From Ruegeria faecimaris (lineage in GTDB: Bacteria > Pseudomonadota > Alphaproteobacteria > Rhodobacterales > Rhodobacteraceae), in assembly GCF_900182615.1 (NCBI RefSeq), contig NZ_FXTE01000018.1, positions 1-64,000 of the forward strand: 64,000 nucleotides of DNA, written 5' to 3'. Shown here piece after piece: positions 27,189-35,662 of this stretch. The position numbers and the translations under genes were made by a program. Each line of letters begins with the position of its first letter. Position 1 is the stretch's first letter. The notes beneath the pieces are model-generated. The model saw nothing but the letters and a program-made list of their open reading frames with translations. It was not told the DNA's origin and made no database searches.

Positions 27189-29339
27189 TTATTCTGCGCC
27201 TTCCTCTTTCTTTTCTTTCTTCTCAGGTGCGATCTCTTCGCCGGTTTCCTGATCGACGATTTTCATCGACAGGCGCACCTTGCCGCGGTCGTCAAAGCCC
27301 AGCAGCTTGACCTTCACTTCCTGGCCTTCCTTCAGAACATCCGACGGATGGTTCAGGCGACGGTTTTCGATCTGGGACACATGGACCAGACCGTCGCGCT
27401 TGCCAAAGAAGTTCACGAAAGCACCAAAGTCGACGATCTTGACCACTTTACCGGTGTAGATCTGGCCTTCTTCGGGTTCGGCAACGATCGAATGGATCAT
27501 CTCGTATGCCTTCTTGATCGATTCACCATCGGGCGAGGCGATCTTGATCACGCCATCGTCGTTGATGTCGACCTTGGCACCCGAAACTTCGACGATTTCG
27601 CGGATGACCTTGCCGCCGGAACCGATCACTTCACGGATCTTGTCGGTCGGGATGTTCATGGTTTCGATGCGCGGTGCGTGGACCGAGAAATCATTGGTCT
27701 CGGACAGGGCTTTGCCCATCTCGCCCAGGATGTGCATCCGGCCGTCCTTGGCTTGCGCCAGGGCTTTCTCCATGATCTCGGGCGTGATGCCCGCAACCTT
27801 GATGTCCATCTGCAGAGAGGTGATGCCGTTTTCGGTACCCGCAACCTTGAAGTCCATGTCGCCCAGGTGGTCTTCGTCACCCAGAATGTCCGACAGGATC
27901 GCGTAATCGCCGTCATCTTCCAGGATCAGACCCATGGCAACACCGGCAACCGGTGCTTTCAGCGGAACGCCCGCATCCATCATCGACAGCGAACCGCCGC
28001 AAACAGACGCCATCGAGCTTGATCCGTTGGATTCGGTGATCTCGGACACGATGCGGATCGTGTAGGGGAAATCGGTTGCCGCAGGCAGAACCGCCTGCAA
28101 CGCGCGCCATGCCAGTTTGCCGTGACCAATCTCACGACGTCCCGGAGGGCCCACGCGACCCGCTTCACCAACCGAATAAGGAGGGAAGTTGTAATGCAGC
28201 AGGAAGTTCGATTTGAAGTTGCCGTGCAGGGCGTCGATGAACTGCTCATCATCACCGGTGCCCAGCGTGGTTACAGCCAGCGCCTGTGTTTCACCACGGG
28301 TGAACAGGGCCGAGCCGTGTGTCCGCGGCAGCATCGAGGTTTCTGCAACGATCGAACGGATATCGGTGGTCGAACGACCGTCGATCCGCTTGCCGCCTTT
28401 GACGACGTCGCCGCGCAGGATGCCTGCTTCCAGCTTTTTCATCGCCGAGCCAAGGTTCGCGTCTTCCAGCTGTTCCTCGGTGAGGGCTTCCTTGATTGCG
28501 TCGCGGGCAGCGGAAACAGCGGCAGTGCGCTCTTGCTTGTCGGTGATCGCGAAGGCTGCGCGCATCTGCTCTTCACCTGCGGCCTTAACGGCAGCGGACA
28601 GCTCAGAATAATCGGGCGCCTGGAAATCAAACGGCTCTTTTGCCGCGTCTTCGGCCAGTGAAATGATCAGGTCGATCACCGGCTGAATCTGCTCGTGTGC
28701 GAATTTGACCGCACCCAGCATCTCGGTCTCGGACAGCTCGTAGGCTTCCGATTCAACCATCATCACGGCGTCTTTGGTGCCGGCAACAACCAGATCCAGA
28801 CGCTGTTCAGGGTTCAGGCGCAGGTCCTGCATGTCGTCTACGGTCGGGTTCAGGATGTATTCGCCATCCTCGAAACCAACGCGGCAACCAGCAATCGGGC
28901 CTCTGAACGGTGCGCCGGAAATGGTCAGCGCGGCAGAGGCTGCGATCATCGCCACCATGTCAGGGTCGTTGACCAGATCGTGGCTCAGCACGGTGCACAT
29001 CACCAGAACTTCGTTTTTGAAGCCGTCAACAAACAGCGGGCGGATCGGCCGGTCGATCAGACGCGCGGTCAGCGTCTCTTTTTCAGTCGGGCGCGCCTCG
29101 CGCTTGAAAAAGCCACCCGGAACTTTACCGGCGGCATAATATTTCTCTTGGTAGTGGACGGTCAGCGGGAAAAAGTCCTGACCGGGTTTTTGCTTCCGCG
29201 CAAAGGTCACGTTTGCCATCACGCTGGTCTCGCCCAGCGTGGCAATCACACTGCCGTCCGCCTGACGGGCAACCTTGCCGGTTTCCAGTGTCAGCGTCTC
29301 TTCGCCCCACTGAATTGATTTCTTTGTTACATCAAACAT
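27189..29339 (-). CDS. pnp: Polyribonucleotide nucleotidyltransferase (PNPase)
   Basis: A 716-residue full-length PNPase. Two RNase PH-like domains ([39 protein letters not shown]; the catalytic Asp region [20 protein letters not shown]) are followed by a KH domain ([20 protein letters not shown]), an S1 domain ([20 protein letters not shown]) and an acidic/basic tail. It degrades RNA 3'-5' by phosphorolysis in the degradosome. It belongs to the rpsO-pnp locus, but here about 2.5 kb separates it from rpsO. Two hairpins lie in the leader and a strong terminator follows. Confidence 0.97.
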   Translation of the reverse strand: MFDVTKKSIQWGEETLTLETGKVARQADGSVIATLGETSVMANVTFARKQKPGQDFFPLTVHYQEKYYAAGKVPGGFFKREARPTEKETLTARLIDRPIRPLFVDGFKNEVLVMCTVLSHDLVNDPDMVAMIAASAALTISGAPFRGPIAGCRVGFEDGEYILNPTVDDMQDLRLNPEQRLDLVVAGTKDAVMMVESEAYELSETEMLGAVKFAHEQIQPVIDLIISLAEDAAKEPFDFQAPDYSELSAAVKAAGEEQMRAAFAITDKQERTAAVSAARDAIKEALTEEQLEDANLGSAMKKLEAGILRGDVVKGGKRIDGRSTTDIRSIVAETSMLPRTHGSALFTRGETQALAVTTLGTGDDEQFIDALHGNFKSNFLLHYNFPPYSVGEAGRVGPPGRREIGHGKLAWRALQAVLPAATDFPYTIRIVSEITESNGSSSMASVCGGSLSMMDAGVPLKAPVAGVAMGLILEDDGDYAILSDILGDEDHLGDMDFKVAGTENGITSLQMDIKVAGITPEIMEKALAQAKDGRMHILGEMGKALSETNDFSVHAPRIETMNIPTDKIREVIGSGGKVIREIVEVSGAKVDINDDGVIKIASPDGESIKKAYEMIHSIVAEPEEGQIYTGKVVKIVDFGAFVNFFGKRDGLVHVSQIENRRLNHPSDVLKEGQEVKVKLLGFDDRGKVRLSMKIVDQETGEEIAPEKKEKKEEGAE

Positions 29340-29354
29340 TTGCGTATCCTAGAA

Positions 29355-29409
29355 GGGAGCACTCCCGCCCCTGCGGGTCTCCCGTTTGCGTGGCGGCCCC
29401 ATTGCCGCC
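29355..29409 (-). promoter_or_regulatory. Two stem-loops in the pnp 5' leader
   Basis: One hairpin is GGCGGC/GCCGCC (29392-29409). A second, two-tier hairpin pairs CTCCC/GGGAG outside and CCCGC/GCGGG inside (29355-29383), ending five bases before the AGGA ribosome site. In E. coli a double-stranded pnp leader is cut by RNase III and PNPase in autoregulation; a similar role is inferred here. Confidence 0.45.
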
Positions 29410-29533
29410 GACCCCACTTTATCTTCCATTCGAGTGCCGGAGTCAGAGCACAACGTCTCAGATGGACCGCCCATACAGCAGTTTGGGGGCTTTGGAAAGG
29501 CAGGAGTTCCGAGGAAGAGTAAGGGTATAAAGG

Positions 29534-29568
29534 GCGCATGCCCGATCCATCGAGGATCGGGCATGCGC
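29534..29568 (-). terminator. 15-bp hairpin terminating the ArsR/SRPBCC/DUF1761 operon
   Basis: GCGCATGCCCGATCC, 5-base loop, GGATCGGGCATGCGC: a perfect 15-bp stem, 8 bases past the DUF1761 stop. On the minus strand a pyrimidine-rich CCTTTATACCCTTACTCTT follows. It also shields the pnp promoter region from upstream transcription. Confidence 0.75.
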
Positions 29569-29575
29569 TGCGATC

Positions 29576-29944
29576 CTACAGGATCGCGTGGGCCAGGATC
29601 ATGACGATACCACAGCCCAGCGCATAGCCGGTGTCGACCGCAATGGCGAAGCCGCTTTTTTGCGCCCATGTCCCGACCGAGGCTGTCTGCGCCGCCACCG
29701 CAAGGATCGCAAGCAGGGCGACGCCCAGGCTATTGGTGGTCTCGGTCACCGCGATTACCGCAGCCAGCAGGATCAGGAACACGATCTGTGTGGCCATCGC
29801 GCCCAGTGGCGGGGTTTCGGGCGGCGTCGGGTCGATGCGGGTGCCCTCGGCCCAGCGTTTCTGAAAGCCCATAGGGCCGTAGACCAGCCAGCCCAACAAA
29901 AAGGCAGCGACCACCCCTGCACCGAGGGCCAGCCAGTTGATCAT
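29576..29944 (-). CDS. DUF1761 family membrane protein
   Basis: A 122-residue protein with four hydrophobic segments. The N-terminal MINWLALGAGVVAAFLLGWL followed by VYGPMGFQKRW is the DUF1761 opening. It is an integral inner-membrane protein of unknown role. It overlaps the SRPBCC gene by four bases and so is translationally coupled, as the third gene of the ArsR operon. The last bases overlap a small 7-bp hairpin. Confidence 0.8.
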   Translation of the reverse strand: MINWLALGAGVVAAFLLGWLVYGPMGFQKRWAEGTRIDPTPPETPPLGAMATQIVFLILLAAVIAVTETTNSLGVALLAILAVAAQTASVGTWAQKSGFAIAVDTGYALGCGIVMILAHAIL

Positions 29945-30363
29945 AGTGCCGTCTCCAGCGCCGCAAGGATAGCGGACCAGCCGCCCTCGTGATTGTCCCG
30001 GTTTTCCTGCGAGGGAAAGCGGATGTGGTGCAGCCGCAGCTCGGTACCCTTTTCGGTGGGTGTGAAATCCAGTGTGACCGTGGAATCGTCTTGGCTGTAG
30101 GGCGAATTCCAGGTGAATTGCAGCCGGTTGGGGCGGTCGATGATCTTGTATTCGCCCTCATGCGGCAAATCGCCAGCCTCGGGCGCGCGCATGATGATTT
30201 TGAACCGGCCGCCGACCTTGGCGTCGGAATGCGCTTCGGGCACGGTCATGCCCGGTGCCGGCAGCATGAATTTTGCCAGCATCTCGGGGTTGAGCCAGGC
30301 ATCAAACACCTTTTCGGGTGGATGTGGAATGGCGCGCGTTATTTCAAGTGACAGGTCCGTCAT
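29941..30363 (-). CDS. SRPBCC (AHSA1-like) domain protein
   Basis: A 140-residue START-like fold protein: TRAIPHPPEKVFDAWLNPEML at the N-terminus, KVGGRFKIIMRAPEAGD, then LQFTWNSPY and GTELRLHHIRFPSQENRDNHEGGW with a C-terminal helix. AHSA1-type proteins bind hydrophobic ligands. Genes of this kind are regularly partnered with an ArsR-type repressor, as here. The ATG at 30363 lies inside the end of the ArsR gene (20-bp overlap). The ligand is unknown. Confidence 0.88.
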   Translation of the reverse strand: MTDLSLEITRAIPHPPEKVFDAWLNPEMLAKFMLPAPGMTVPEAHSDAKVGGRFKIIMRAPEAGDLPHEGEYKIIDRPNRLQFTWNSPYSQDDSTVTLDFTPTEKGTELRLHHIRFPSQENRDNHEGGWSAILAALETAL

Positions 30364-30697
30364 CTTCTGGGTCCTCCAAAGCAGTTTCCAAGGCGTCCAG
30401 CCGAAGCGCCCAAATCGAACGCAACCCGGCAAACCAAGAATCAACGGCTGATAAAGGAGCCATCTGAACCTCGATCAGATGTTCGCGCCATTCGGTCCGG
30501 CGCTGCACCAGCTCGGCGTTTTCCAGCACCTTGATGTGCTTGGAGACCGAGTTGAGGCTCATATCGAATTGCCGCGCAATGTCCGTCACCCGCAATGGTC
30601 CCTGCTGCGCAAGCATCGTCAGAATAGCGCGGCGGGTCGGGTCGGACGCGGCCTTCAATATTGCATTGAGGTCATATCGACTCTCTCGTTCAACCAT
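30344..30697 (-). CDS. ArsR family transcriptional repressor
   Basis: A 117-residue winged-helix protein: AILKAASDPTRRAILTMLAQ, then the HTH RVTDIARQFDMSLNSVSKHI and the wing LVQRRTEWREHLIEV. No metal-binding Cys cluster is present, so it is of the non-metal (SdpR-like) class that controls SRPBCC genes. There is no Shine-Dalgarno, and the promoter elements place the transcription start at the ATG, so the mRNA is probably leaderless. Two dyad operators cover the promoter, indicating autorepression. Confidence 0.9.
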   Translation of the reverse strand: MVERESRYDLNAILKAASDPTRRAILTMLAQQGPLRVTDIARQFDMSLNSVSKHIKVLENAELVQRRTEWREHLIEVQMAPLSAVDSWFAGLRSIWALRLDALETALEDPEDDGPVT

Positions 30698-30745
30698 TTG
30701 GATGAATTACAACCTTATTCTGCTTCAGTCAACCATTTGGGTGAA
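30689..30745 (-). promoter_or_regulatory. Promoter of the ArsR operon with two operator copies
   Basis: Two 18-bp imperfect palindromes of the form TTCA-n-CCA-AA-TGG-n-TGA occur at 30689-30706 and 30728-30745, 39 bp apart. On the minus strand TTGACT (30732-30727), a 17-bp spacer and TAATTC (30709-30704) make a promoter whose start point would fall at about 30697, the A of the ATG. One operator covers the -35 side, the other the start site. Confidence 0.65.
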
Positions 30746-30746
30746 T

Positions 30747-31013
30747 AACATGTTGAAACCCTGATTGACCAGTCGCCAAATGCACCCTGTTGGATAAGGG
30801 TTTGGCCCTGATCGGTACCGATGTGGCCGATTGCAGTCTGAATCAGGTAAACTTTGGGGAGGACTTGTGTGGCTAACGATGTTGGTGGAGCCACTGATTA
30901 CGGGTGAGATCGGACCGTATTGACCCCGTCTCCAGCTTAAAGAAAAAGATCCATTCTATTATGATCGTGCAGAAAGCGGTTTTCATATATCCGGGATCAA
31001 AGCGGGTCTGGGC
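30747..31013. other. Intergenic DNA between the ArsR promoter and a small ORF, no gene seen
   Basis: Short frames only, none with family resemblance. A frame around 30790-30870 (GLALIGTDVAD) could be a gene remnant but cannot be assigned. Confidence 0.35.
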
Positions 31014-31223
31014 CTATTGCAACGAATCTTCTTTGCTACGCGGTTGGGGAGACCCCAATTCTTCTTCTTTCAGTATGCCGCGGAGGATTGCGGCAGTTTC
31101 CACCTCGGACATTCTTTTTACGATGCCATCTGTGCCAGAGACCATAGTTGACTTTTTTTCTGATTTAGGAGCCTGGGAAAGGTTTGCTGCAAAAACGCGG
31201 TTCAAAACTGATTTCAGAGGCAT
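31014..31223 (-). CDS. Hypothetical small protein (69 residues)
   Basis: A 69-residue, hydrophilic, charge-rich protein beginning MPLKSVLNRVFAANLSQAPK with no signal peptide or transmembrane segment; I do not recognise it. Support comes from a clear GGAG ribosome site seven bases before the ATG and from the structured element 31 bases upstream, which would lie in its 5' leader. A longer frame on the opposite strand (30904-31230) has no ribosome site and is considered its shadow. It could be a conserved small protein of this lineage or a chance frame. Confidence 0.4.
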   Translation of the reverse strand: MPLKSVLNRVFAANLSQAPKSEKKSTMVSGTDGIVKRMSEVETAAILRGILKEEELGSPQPRSKEDSLQ

Positions 31224-31254
31224 TGTTTAACTCCAGTAAAATAGTCGTCAGACA

Positions 31255-31335
31255 CTGTCGCTGCGGGCCAGTCCGAACCACGAGGGTGGGAGGGCTCAAA
31301 GACCGATTGCCGTGAGTGTGTACCCGCAGCGACAG
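31255..31335 (-). ncRNA. Candidate structured RNA element upstream of the small ORF
   Basis: CTGTCGCTGCGGG (31255-31267) and CCCGCAGCGACAG (31323-31335) form a perfect 13-bp closing stem. Within the 55-base interior, AGTCC/GGGCT and CCAC/GTGG (31270-31296) make a second stem-loop. A fully paired long stem with an ordered interior is unlikely by chance. On the minus strand it would be a leader element of the 69-residue ORF; a free small RNA on either strand is possible. It matches no RNA family I recognise. Confidence 0.4.
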
Positions 31336-31379
31336 GCGGCATTTAGGAACCGACCGATCCTGTGCAAAGGGGGAAGATA

Positions 31380-31403
31380 ATGGCCTTTCGCGTCATTTTT
31401 TGA
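31380..31403 (+). other. Seven-codon ORF with strong ribosome site
   Basis: ATG GCC TTT CGC GTC ATT TTT TGA (MAFRVIF) with GGGGG six bases upstream. Too short to judge; a leader-peptide role would need a downstream gene on this strand, and only another very short ORF follows. Confidence 0.15.
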
Positions 31404-31428
31404 CTCTCTGATAAAAACCTCGACGTTG

Positions 31429-31444
31429 CTTACGTTTACGTCAA
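31429..31444. promoter_or_regulatory. Palindromic operator-like site CTTACGTTTACGTCAA
   Basis: TTACGT and ACGTCAA arms form an imperfect dyad of the kind bound by MerR-family regulators of amino acid or fatty acid catabolism (LiuR-type sites are ACGT-based palindromes; recalled, not checked). No matching target gene is beside it, so it may be an orphan operator left by rearrangement. Confidence 0.3.
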
Positions 31445-31599
31445 CTTTCTAAACCAGCGCTGAGATTCTGCGACGCAACGTCACAATTTGACACCTGTTC
31501 ATCACGGGCAAATTCAACGGTCCTGAAGGCAAAAAGCGGCCGTCTTTAGGGGCGATTCTATCGTGCAAGCAGGCGGAACCGTGGCTCCCAACAAAAACG

Positions 31600-31622
31600 G
31601 GCGCGCCCATTGTGGGCGCGCC
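31600..31622 (-). terminator. 10-bp GC hairpin, minus-strand terminator-like
   Basis: GGCGCGCCCA, loop TTG, TGGGCGCGCC: a perfect stem. Read on the minus strand it is followed by CGTTTTTGTT, so it resembles an intrinsic terminator downstream of the rpsO terminator. On the plus strand it lies just before the ribosome site of the short ORF at 31639. Confidence 0.5.
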
Positions 31623-31638
31623 TTGAAAGGGGAGGACT

Positions 31639-31774
31639 ATGAAAAACCTAACGCTCGAAAAAAAATAAGCGCCTACTCACTACAGTTCCTAGACTGCAGC
31701 GATTTGAGCAGCTTGTCGATGAAGTGGATCACACGGCGCGAAAAAAGTTTCCATCGTCCGAGATGTTGTCGTGA
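31639..31774 (+). pseudogene. Possible small ORF interrupted in an eight-A run
   Basis: ATG at 31639 with an excellent GGGGAGG site opens MKNLTLEKK and stops at 31666-31668. The stop follows an eight-A run (31658-31665). With one A fewer the frame continues as KRLLTTVPRLQRFEQLVDEV and DHTARKKFPSSEMLS to a TGA at 31772-31774, giving about 44 residues that look protein-like and amphipathic. This may be a sequencing error, a real mutation, slippage, or coincidence. Not recognised. Confidence 0.3.
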
Positions 31775-31835
31775 TCTGTCATCGAGAATGCAGCAAAAGG
31801 CTTTGCTTCAAGGTCGGAGAGAACCCCAAAACCAA

Positions 31836-31861
31836 ATACGCCCGCCGAATGGCGAGCGTAT
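31836..31861 (-). terminator. Rho-independent terminator of rpsO
   Basis: On the minus strand ATACGCTCGCC, loop ATTC, GGCGGGCGTAT gives 11 pairs including one G-U, followed by TTGGTTTTGG. It lies about 50 bases past the rpsO stop. Confidence 0.75.
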
Positions 31862-31910
31862 CATGATCTATTAGCTTTTCAGCGCCTGTATCAAAAACAG
31901 CAGCGCGCGC

Positions 31911-32180
31911 TTAGCGGCGGATGCCCAGCTTTTTGATCAGGTCCTGGTACCGTGCTTCTTCTTTGCCCTTCAGATAGTCCAGCAGCTTACGGCGCTGGGC
32001 AACCATCTTCAGAAGACCACGGCGACCGTGGTTATCTTTCTTGTGGGTCTTGAAGTGCTCGGTCAGGGTGGTGATGCGCGAGGTCAGGATGGCAACCTGG
32101 ACTTCTGGCGAACCGGTGTCGCCGTCCTTGGTTGCGAATTCTTTCATGACGCGATCTTTTTCAGCGGCAGTAATCGACAT
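31911..32180 (-). CDS. rpsO: 30S ribosomal protein S15
   Basis: An 89-residue protein of the usual S15 length: [40 protein letters not shown], then [20 protein letters not shown] and [20 protein letters not shown]. It binds 16S rRNA in the platform of the small subunit. The start at 32180 has an AAAGGAGA site; the open frame to 32294 is upstream leader. It stands in the rbfA-truB-rpsO-pnp series, with an RTX-type gene and a DUF1643 gene between truB and rpsO. Confidence 0.97.
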   Translation of the reverse strand: MSITAAEKDRVMKEFATKDGDTGSPEVQVAILTSRITTLTEHFKTHKKDNHGRRGLLKMVAQRRKLLDYLKGKEEARYQDLIKKLGIRR

Positions 32181-32325
32181 CGGGGTCTCCTTTGAAAAGG
32201 TTAGGGTTGATGGCACAGGCCGGGATGTCGTCCAGCGCAGGCCCATGGAGAAAACCGCATCGATTCCGACACGGATGCGCGCGTATAGGCGCATTTGCGG
32301 TCAATGGCAAAGGGATTCTGGAAAT

Positions 32326-33339
32326 TCAGCCCAGCGCGCTGAGCTGCGCCAGATCGCCTGAGGATATCAGTTGGATGTCATCGGCGCTGACACCGTCTGC
32401 CCCGATCAGCTGCACCACGTTCTGCCCGTCGACAATTACATGGGTCAGGTTCTCGTCTTCGGTGTCTGTCTTGATCTGAATGTCCGGGTTTTCCTGACCT
32501 TCCCATGAGATCAGCAACTTGTCTTGACCGGGCTGAAAATCCATGACGGTGACGGCGTCATCATCCGCTTCGGGCGAAACAGCGATGTCATCATCGCCTT
32601 CGCCTCCGGTTACGATATCCCCGCTTTCAGCAATGATCGTATCATCCCCGGCGCCACCGTTCAGGAAATCCACCGCGTCGGGGTGCTCTCCATCCTGACC
32701 GTCCAGAATATCGTCGCCATCACCGCCAAACAGCACGTCCTTGCCTTCGCCACCGCTCAACCGGTCATCACCAAACCCGCCATGCAGTGCGTCATCGCCC
32801 TCACCGCCGGTCAGAATGTCGTCATCCTGCCCGCCATACAGCTCATCCTCGCCCATCCCGCCGTCCAGGTGATCTGCGCCGAAATGCCCGTAAAGTGCAT
32901 CATCCCCCTCATCGCCCGAGATTTGATCGTCGCCCGCCTCTCCGTGAAGGACATCCTGGCCAGTGCCGCCAAAGATCGTATCAGCGCCTCCTCCCCCATG
33001 CAGGGTGTCATCGCCTTCGCCACCATAAATCGTGTCATCCCCTGCATATCCATTGATCTGATCGTCGCCGTCCTGGCCGGTCAGGATGTCCAGATCCTCG
33101 GTGCCCGCGATGATCATGTCGCCCTCGATTTCGGATATGATCGTCCCGGTCGAAATCTCGGGCGCTTCGGGTTCCTCGACATTCTCACCGACGTCAAGGA
33201 ATTCGCCGGTTTCGACCGCAGGAGGCTGGTCGTCGACGACATCGTCCTCACCGGGATCTTCATCTATGTCAAAGACATCGCCGATGGCATAGGCCACCCC
33301 GCCGACAGCCGCCAGACTAAGCAATCCGATCAGAAACAT
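32326..33339 (-). CDS. Membrane-anchored calcium-binding RTX-repeat protein
   Basis: A 337-residue very acidic protein. It begins with one hydrophobic segment (MFLIGLLSLAAVGGVAYAIG), then an Asp/Glu-rich linker, then from about residue 85 to 230 a run of RTX nonapeptides (such as GGEGDDTLHGGGGADTIFGG) that bind calcium in a beta-roll, then a C-terminal beta domain (VTVMDFQPGQDKLLISWEG). Most RTX proteins are secreted by type I systems with a C-terminal signal and no N-terminal anchor; this one could instead stay at the inner membrane facing the periplasm (inference). It sits between DUF1643 and rpsO. Confidence 0.85.
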   Translation of the reverse strand: MFLIGLLSLAAVGGVAYAIGDVFDIDEDPGEDDVVDDQPPAVETGEFLDVGENVEEPEAPEISTGTIISEIEGDMIIAGTEDLDILTGQDGDDQINGYAGDDTIYGGEGDDTLHGGGGADTIFGGTGQDVLHGEAGDDQISGDEGDDALYGHFGADHLDGGMGEDELYGGQDDDILTGGEGDDALHGGFGDDRLSGGEGKDVLFGGDGDDILDGQDGEHPDAVDFLNGGAGDDTIIAESGDIVTGGEGDDDIAVSPEADDDAVTVMDFQPGQDKLLISWEGQENPDIQIKTDTEDENLTHVIVDGQNVVQLIGADGVSADDIQLISSGDLAQLSALG

Positions 33340-33433
33340 GACAACCTCCTTGAACGCATTGCTTCGAGGGTGAAATGTCCCATGCGATCAGGGCTTTGGT
33401 CAAAGCCTAGCTGAGCTTGTGGTTAACCCTTTG

Positions 33434-33937
33434 TCACCAGGGTTCGGGGTTTTGCGTGTAAGCGATATAGAGCGGATGCTTGGGGTGGCCGTCCTTGGTA
33501 AGCCCAAGGTGGTACATCGGCTGACCGGTGCCGCGCAGCAGGGTTTCGACGGTGGTGCCTCGATCCAAATGCGCGCCATGGGTGCCCCAGGCAGCGATGA
33601 CCTGATCGGCCCAGTCCACGCCATTCAGAATGGCCATGTCATTCTCTGGCCCCACCGGATCGGCAGCGGCCCGCATTTTGCGTGGATCAGTATCGCGCCA
33701 TGCAAAGATATTGGTGACCTGAAATGCGCCGAACCCCAGCGCGCGCGCCCGGCGTTCGCAGCGTTCAACCGTGGGATCGTTCTGCACCTCGGTCGCGGTG
33801 GACGGGTTCAGCATCACAAACAGCGCCTTGCGCCCGGTCGGATCCCAGATGCGCGTCAGGCTATAGCGGTATCTCTCGCAATCTGAATAAACAGCGGTCG
33901 AGGGCGCGTCGCCCTTGGTATGTGTGCGCGTGATCAT
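33434..33937 (-). CDS. DUF1643 domain protein
   Basis: A 167-residue protein with the DUF1643 signature: RYRYSLTRIWDPTGRKALFV then MLNPSTATEVQNDPTVERCE, GFGAFQVTNIFAWRDTDP and VIAAWGTHG. The function is unknown; members are single-domain and often phage- or defence-adjacent, but here the neighbours are housekeeping (truB). No signal peptide. It starts 22 bases after the truB stop and may be cotranscribed with truB. Confidence 0.88.
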   Translation of the reverse strand: MITRTHTKGDAPSTAVYSDCERYRYSLTRIWDPTGRKALFVMLNPSTATEVQNDPTVERCERRARALGFGAFQVTNIFAWRDTDPRKMRAAADPVGPENDMAILNGVDWADQVIAAWGTHGAHLDRGTTVETLLRGTGQPMYHLGLTKDGHPKHPLYIAYTQNPEPW

Positions 33938-33958
33938 GGGTTTCGACTAGCACGCAGA

Positions 33959-34864
33959 TTACGTGACGAACACCCGGCTGGGATGCAATTCGCCGGATTT
34001 ATAGATGCCGACCGCCACCGCCTGACCATCCAGCGAGGCCCAGGCCTCATCCCCGTATTCCACATCGGACGCCAGAACCATACCAGGGTTGCCGTTACGC
34101 AGACGGGTCGCACCTTCGGGGGTGCATTTCAGTTCGGGCAGGTCCGATAGGCCAGTTTCCAGCGGGTGCAGGAAATCATCCAGCGCGGTGGTTTTGGCCA
34201 TCTCGTCGATCTGTTCAATGCTCAGCCCGTCTTTGGTCTCGAATGGGCCGGACCAGATACGGCGCAGCTCGCGGACATGGCCGTAGCACCCCAGCGCGGC
34301 CCCCAGATCGCGGGCGATCGATCGGACATAACCACCCTTGCCGCAAGTCATTTCCAGCATGACGTGGTCGTCGTCGGGGCGGTCGACTAGAACCAGCTCT
34401 TCGACCCACAGAGGGCGCGCAGCCAGTTCCACATCCTCGCCATCGCGGGCCAGCTTATAGGCACGCTGCCCGTCGATCTTCACCGCCGAGAATTTCGGCG
34501 GGACTTGCATGATTTCACCGATAAAGGGGGCGAGGGCGTCTTTGATATCCTCATCCGAAGGGCGCGCATCGCTGCTTGCGATTACCTCGCCCTCGGCGTC
34601 ATCGGTATTGGTGGCCTGACCCAGTCGCACGGTGAAGGTATAGGCCTTGAGTGCGTCGGTGATATAGGGAACGGTCTTGGTTGCCTCACCCAAAGCCACG
34701 GCCAGAACTCCGGTAGCCTCGGGGTCCAGCGTGCCCGCATGGCCCGCTTTTTTAGCGTCCATCGCCCAACGCACCTTGTTGACCACGGCGGTCGAGGTCA
34801 TGCCTGCGGGCTTGTCCACCACCAGCCAACCGGAAATGTCGCGACCCTTGCGTTTGCGTCCCAT
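33959..34864 (-). CDS. truB: tRNA pseudouridine(55) synthase
   Basis: A 301-residue Tru[21 protein letters not shown] at the N-terminus, the catalytic Asp in [40 protein letters not shown], then [12 protein letters not shown] and a C-terminal PUA-like part ([16 protein letters not shown]). It converts U55 of the tRNA T-loop to pseudouridine. It belongs to the conserved rbfA-truB-rpsO series on the minus strand. Confidence 0.96.
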   Translation of the reverse strand: MGRKRKGRDISGWLVVDKPAGMTSTAVVNKVRWAMDAKKAGHAGTLDPEATGVLAVALGEATKTVPYITDALKAYTFTVRLGQATNTDDAEGEVIASSDARPSDEDIKDALAPFIGEIMQVPPKFSAVKIDGQRAYKLARDGEDVELAARPLWVEELVLVDRPDDDHVMLEMTCGKGGYVRSIARDLGAALGCYGHVRELRRIWSGPFETKDGLSIEQIDEMAKTTALDDFLHPLETGLSDLPELKCTPEGATRLRNGNPGMVLASDVEYGDEAWASLDGQAVAVGIYKSGELHPSRVFVT

Positions 34865-34924
34865 TGTGCACCTTGTTCTATGCCGAGGCGCGCGAGTTAG
34901 CGGATCGGTCTGGCCCTGTCAATT

Positions 34925-35662
34925 TCAGGGCGTGTCTTCAACCACACCGACAATCGGCCCCAGCGAGAACCCGACATCGGATCGGCTGTTCGCTCGGTCA
35001 TACATGCGAGAGATATTGCCGTCGAAGAACAGCGCATTCGGCGTTTCCAGCACATCGCGGAACAGGCTGCCGAATTGGTGGAAGGTTACGTAATCTTCGG
35101 AAATGGCAAACACCGCGCGGGTGCCATCATCGCTGGTGCCCACGCCATTGCGGACGTAAACCGACGTCGAATCAGGCAGGAACCTTGGGTGCAGCTCTCC
35201 GTCGATGACAAGCATCGGGCCGGATTGGCTGGCAAAGCGGCAATCCGGGGCTTGATCTATAAAGTCCAGCGTCTCGAACACGTCGGCGCGGCCCTCGCGG
35301 ATGCAGAACACCCCGTTGGGCAGAAGGCCGAAGTTTCCGGGACCGGGGTTCGGGATCACACGCATCTGCTCCTGCCCGTCTTCGACATAATGGCCAACGG
35401 GAGAGCGGTCGTCGTGATACATGCCTGCGTTCATCGCAAAGGCCAGACGCTTGCCACCAGGTTCCAGCGCCTCATTCACCGCCGAGAAATGCCCCAACAG
35501 GTCGCCATTCTCGTCATTGAGGAACAAGCGCATGTCCTCATTCGCGGCATCCACCTCGCAGACAGTGTAGCGTTTGTCACTATGCGTGACCTTTTCGCAT
35601 GTCACTGCCCCGGCTTGCGCCGCCCACAGGAAAGCGACCAAAGTGACAAATGCCCGGATCAC
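34925..35662 (-). CDS. Phosphodiester glycosidase (NAGPA/DUF2233) family protein
   Basis: A 245-residue secreted protein with a signal peptide ([20 protein letters not shown]). Family hallmarks are [56 protein letters not shown] and the late [14 protein letters not shown], which recalls the DGGGS-type motif. Relatives include the lysosomal uncovering enzyme; bacterial substrates are probably cell-wall or surface glycan phosphodiesters. Its start overlaps the rbfA stop by four bases, so it is coupled to rbfA. Confidence 0.88.
   Translation of the reverse strand: MIRAFVTLVAFLWAAQAGAVTCEKVTHSDKRYTVCEVDAANEDMRLFLNDENGDLLGHFSAVNEALEPGGKRLAFAMNAGMYHDDRSPVGHYVEDGQEQMRVIPNPGPGNFGLLPNGVFCIREGRADVFETLDFIDQAPDCRFASQSGPMLVIDGELHPRFLPDSTSVYVRNGVGTSDDGTRAVFAISEDYVTFHQFGSLFRDVLETPNALFFDGNISRMYDRANSRSDVGFSLGPIVGVVEDTP

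Noticed and set aside
30904..31230. 108-codon plus-strand ORF between pnp and rpsO
   Set aside because: No ribosome site; the opposite strand holds a shorter ORF with a good one.
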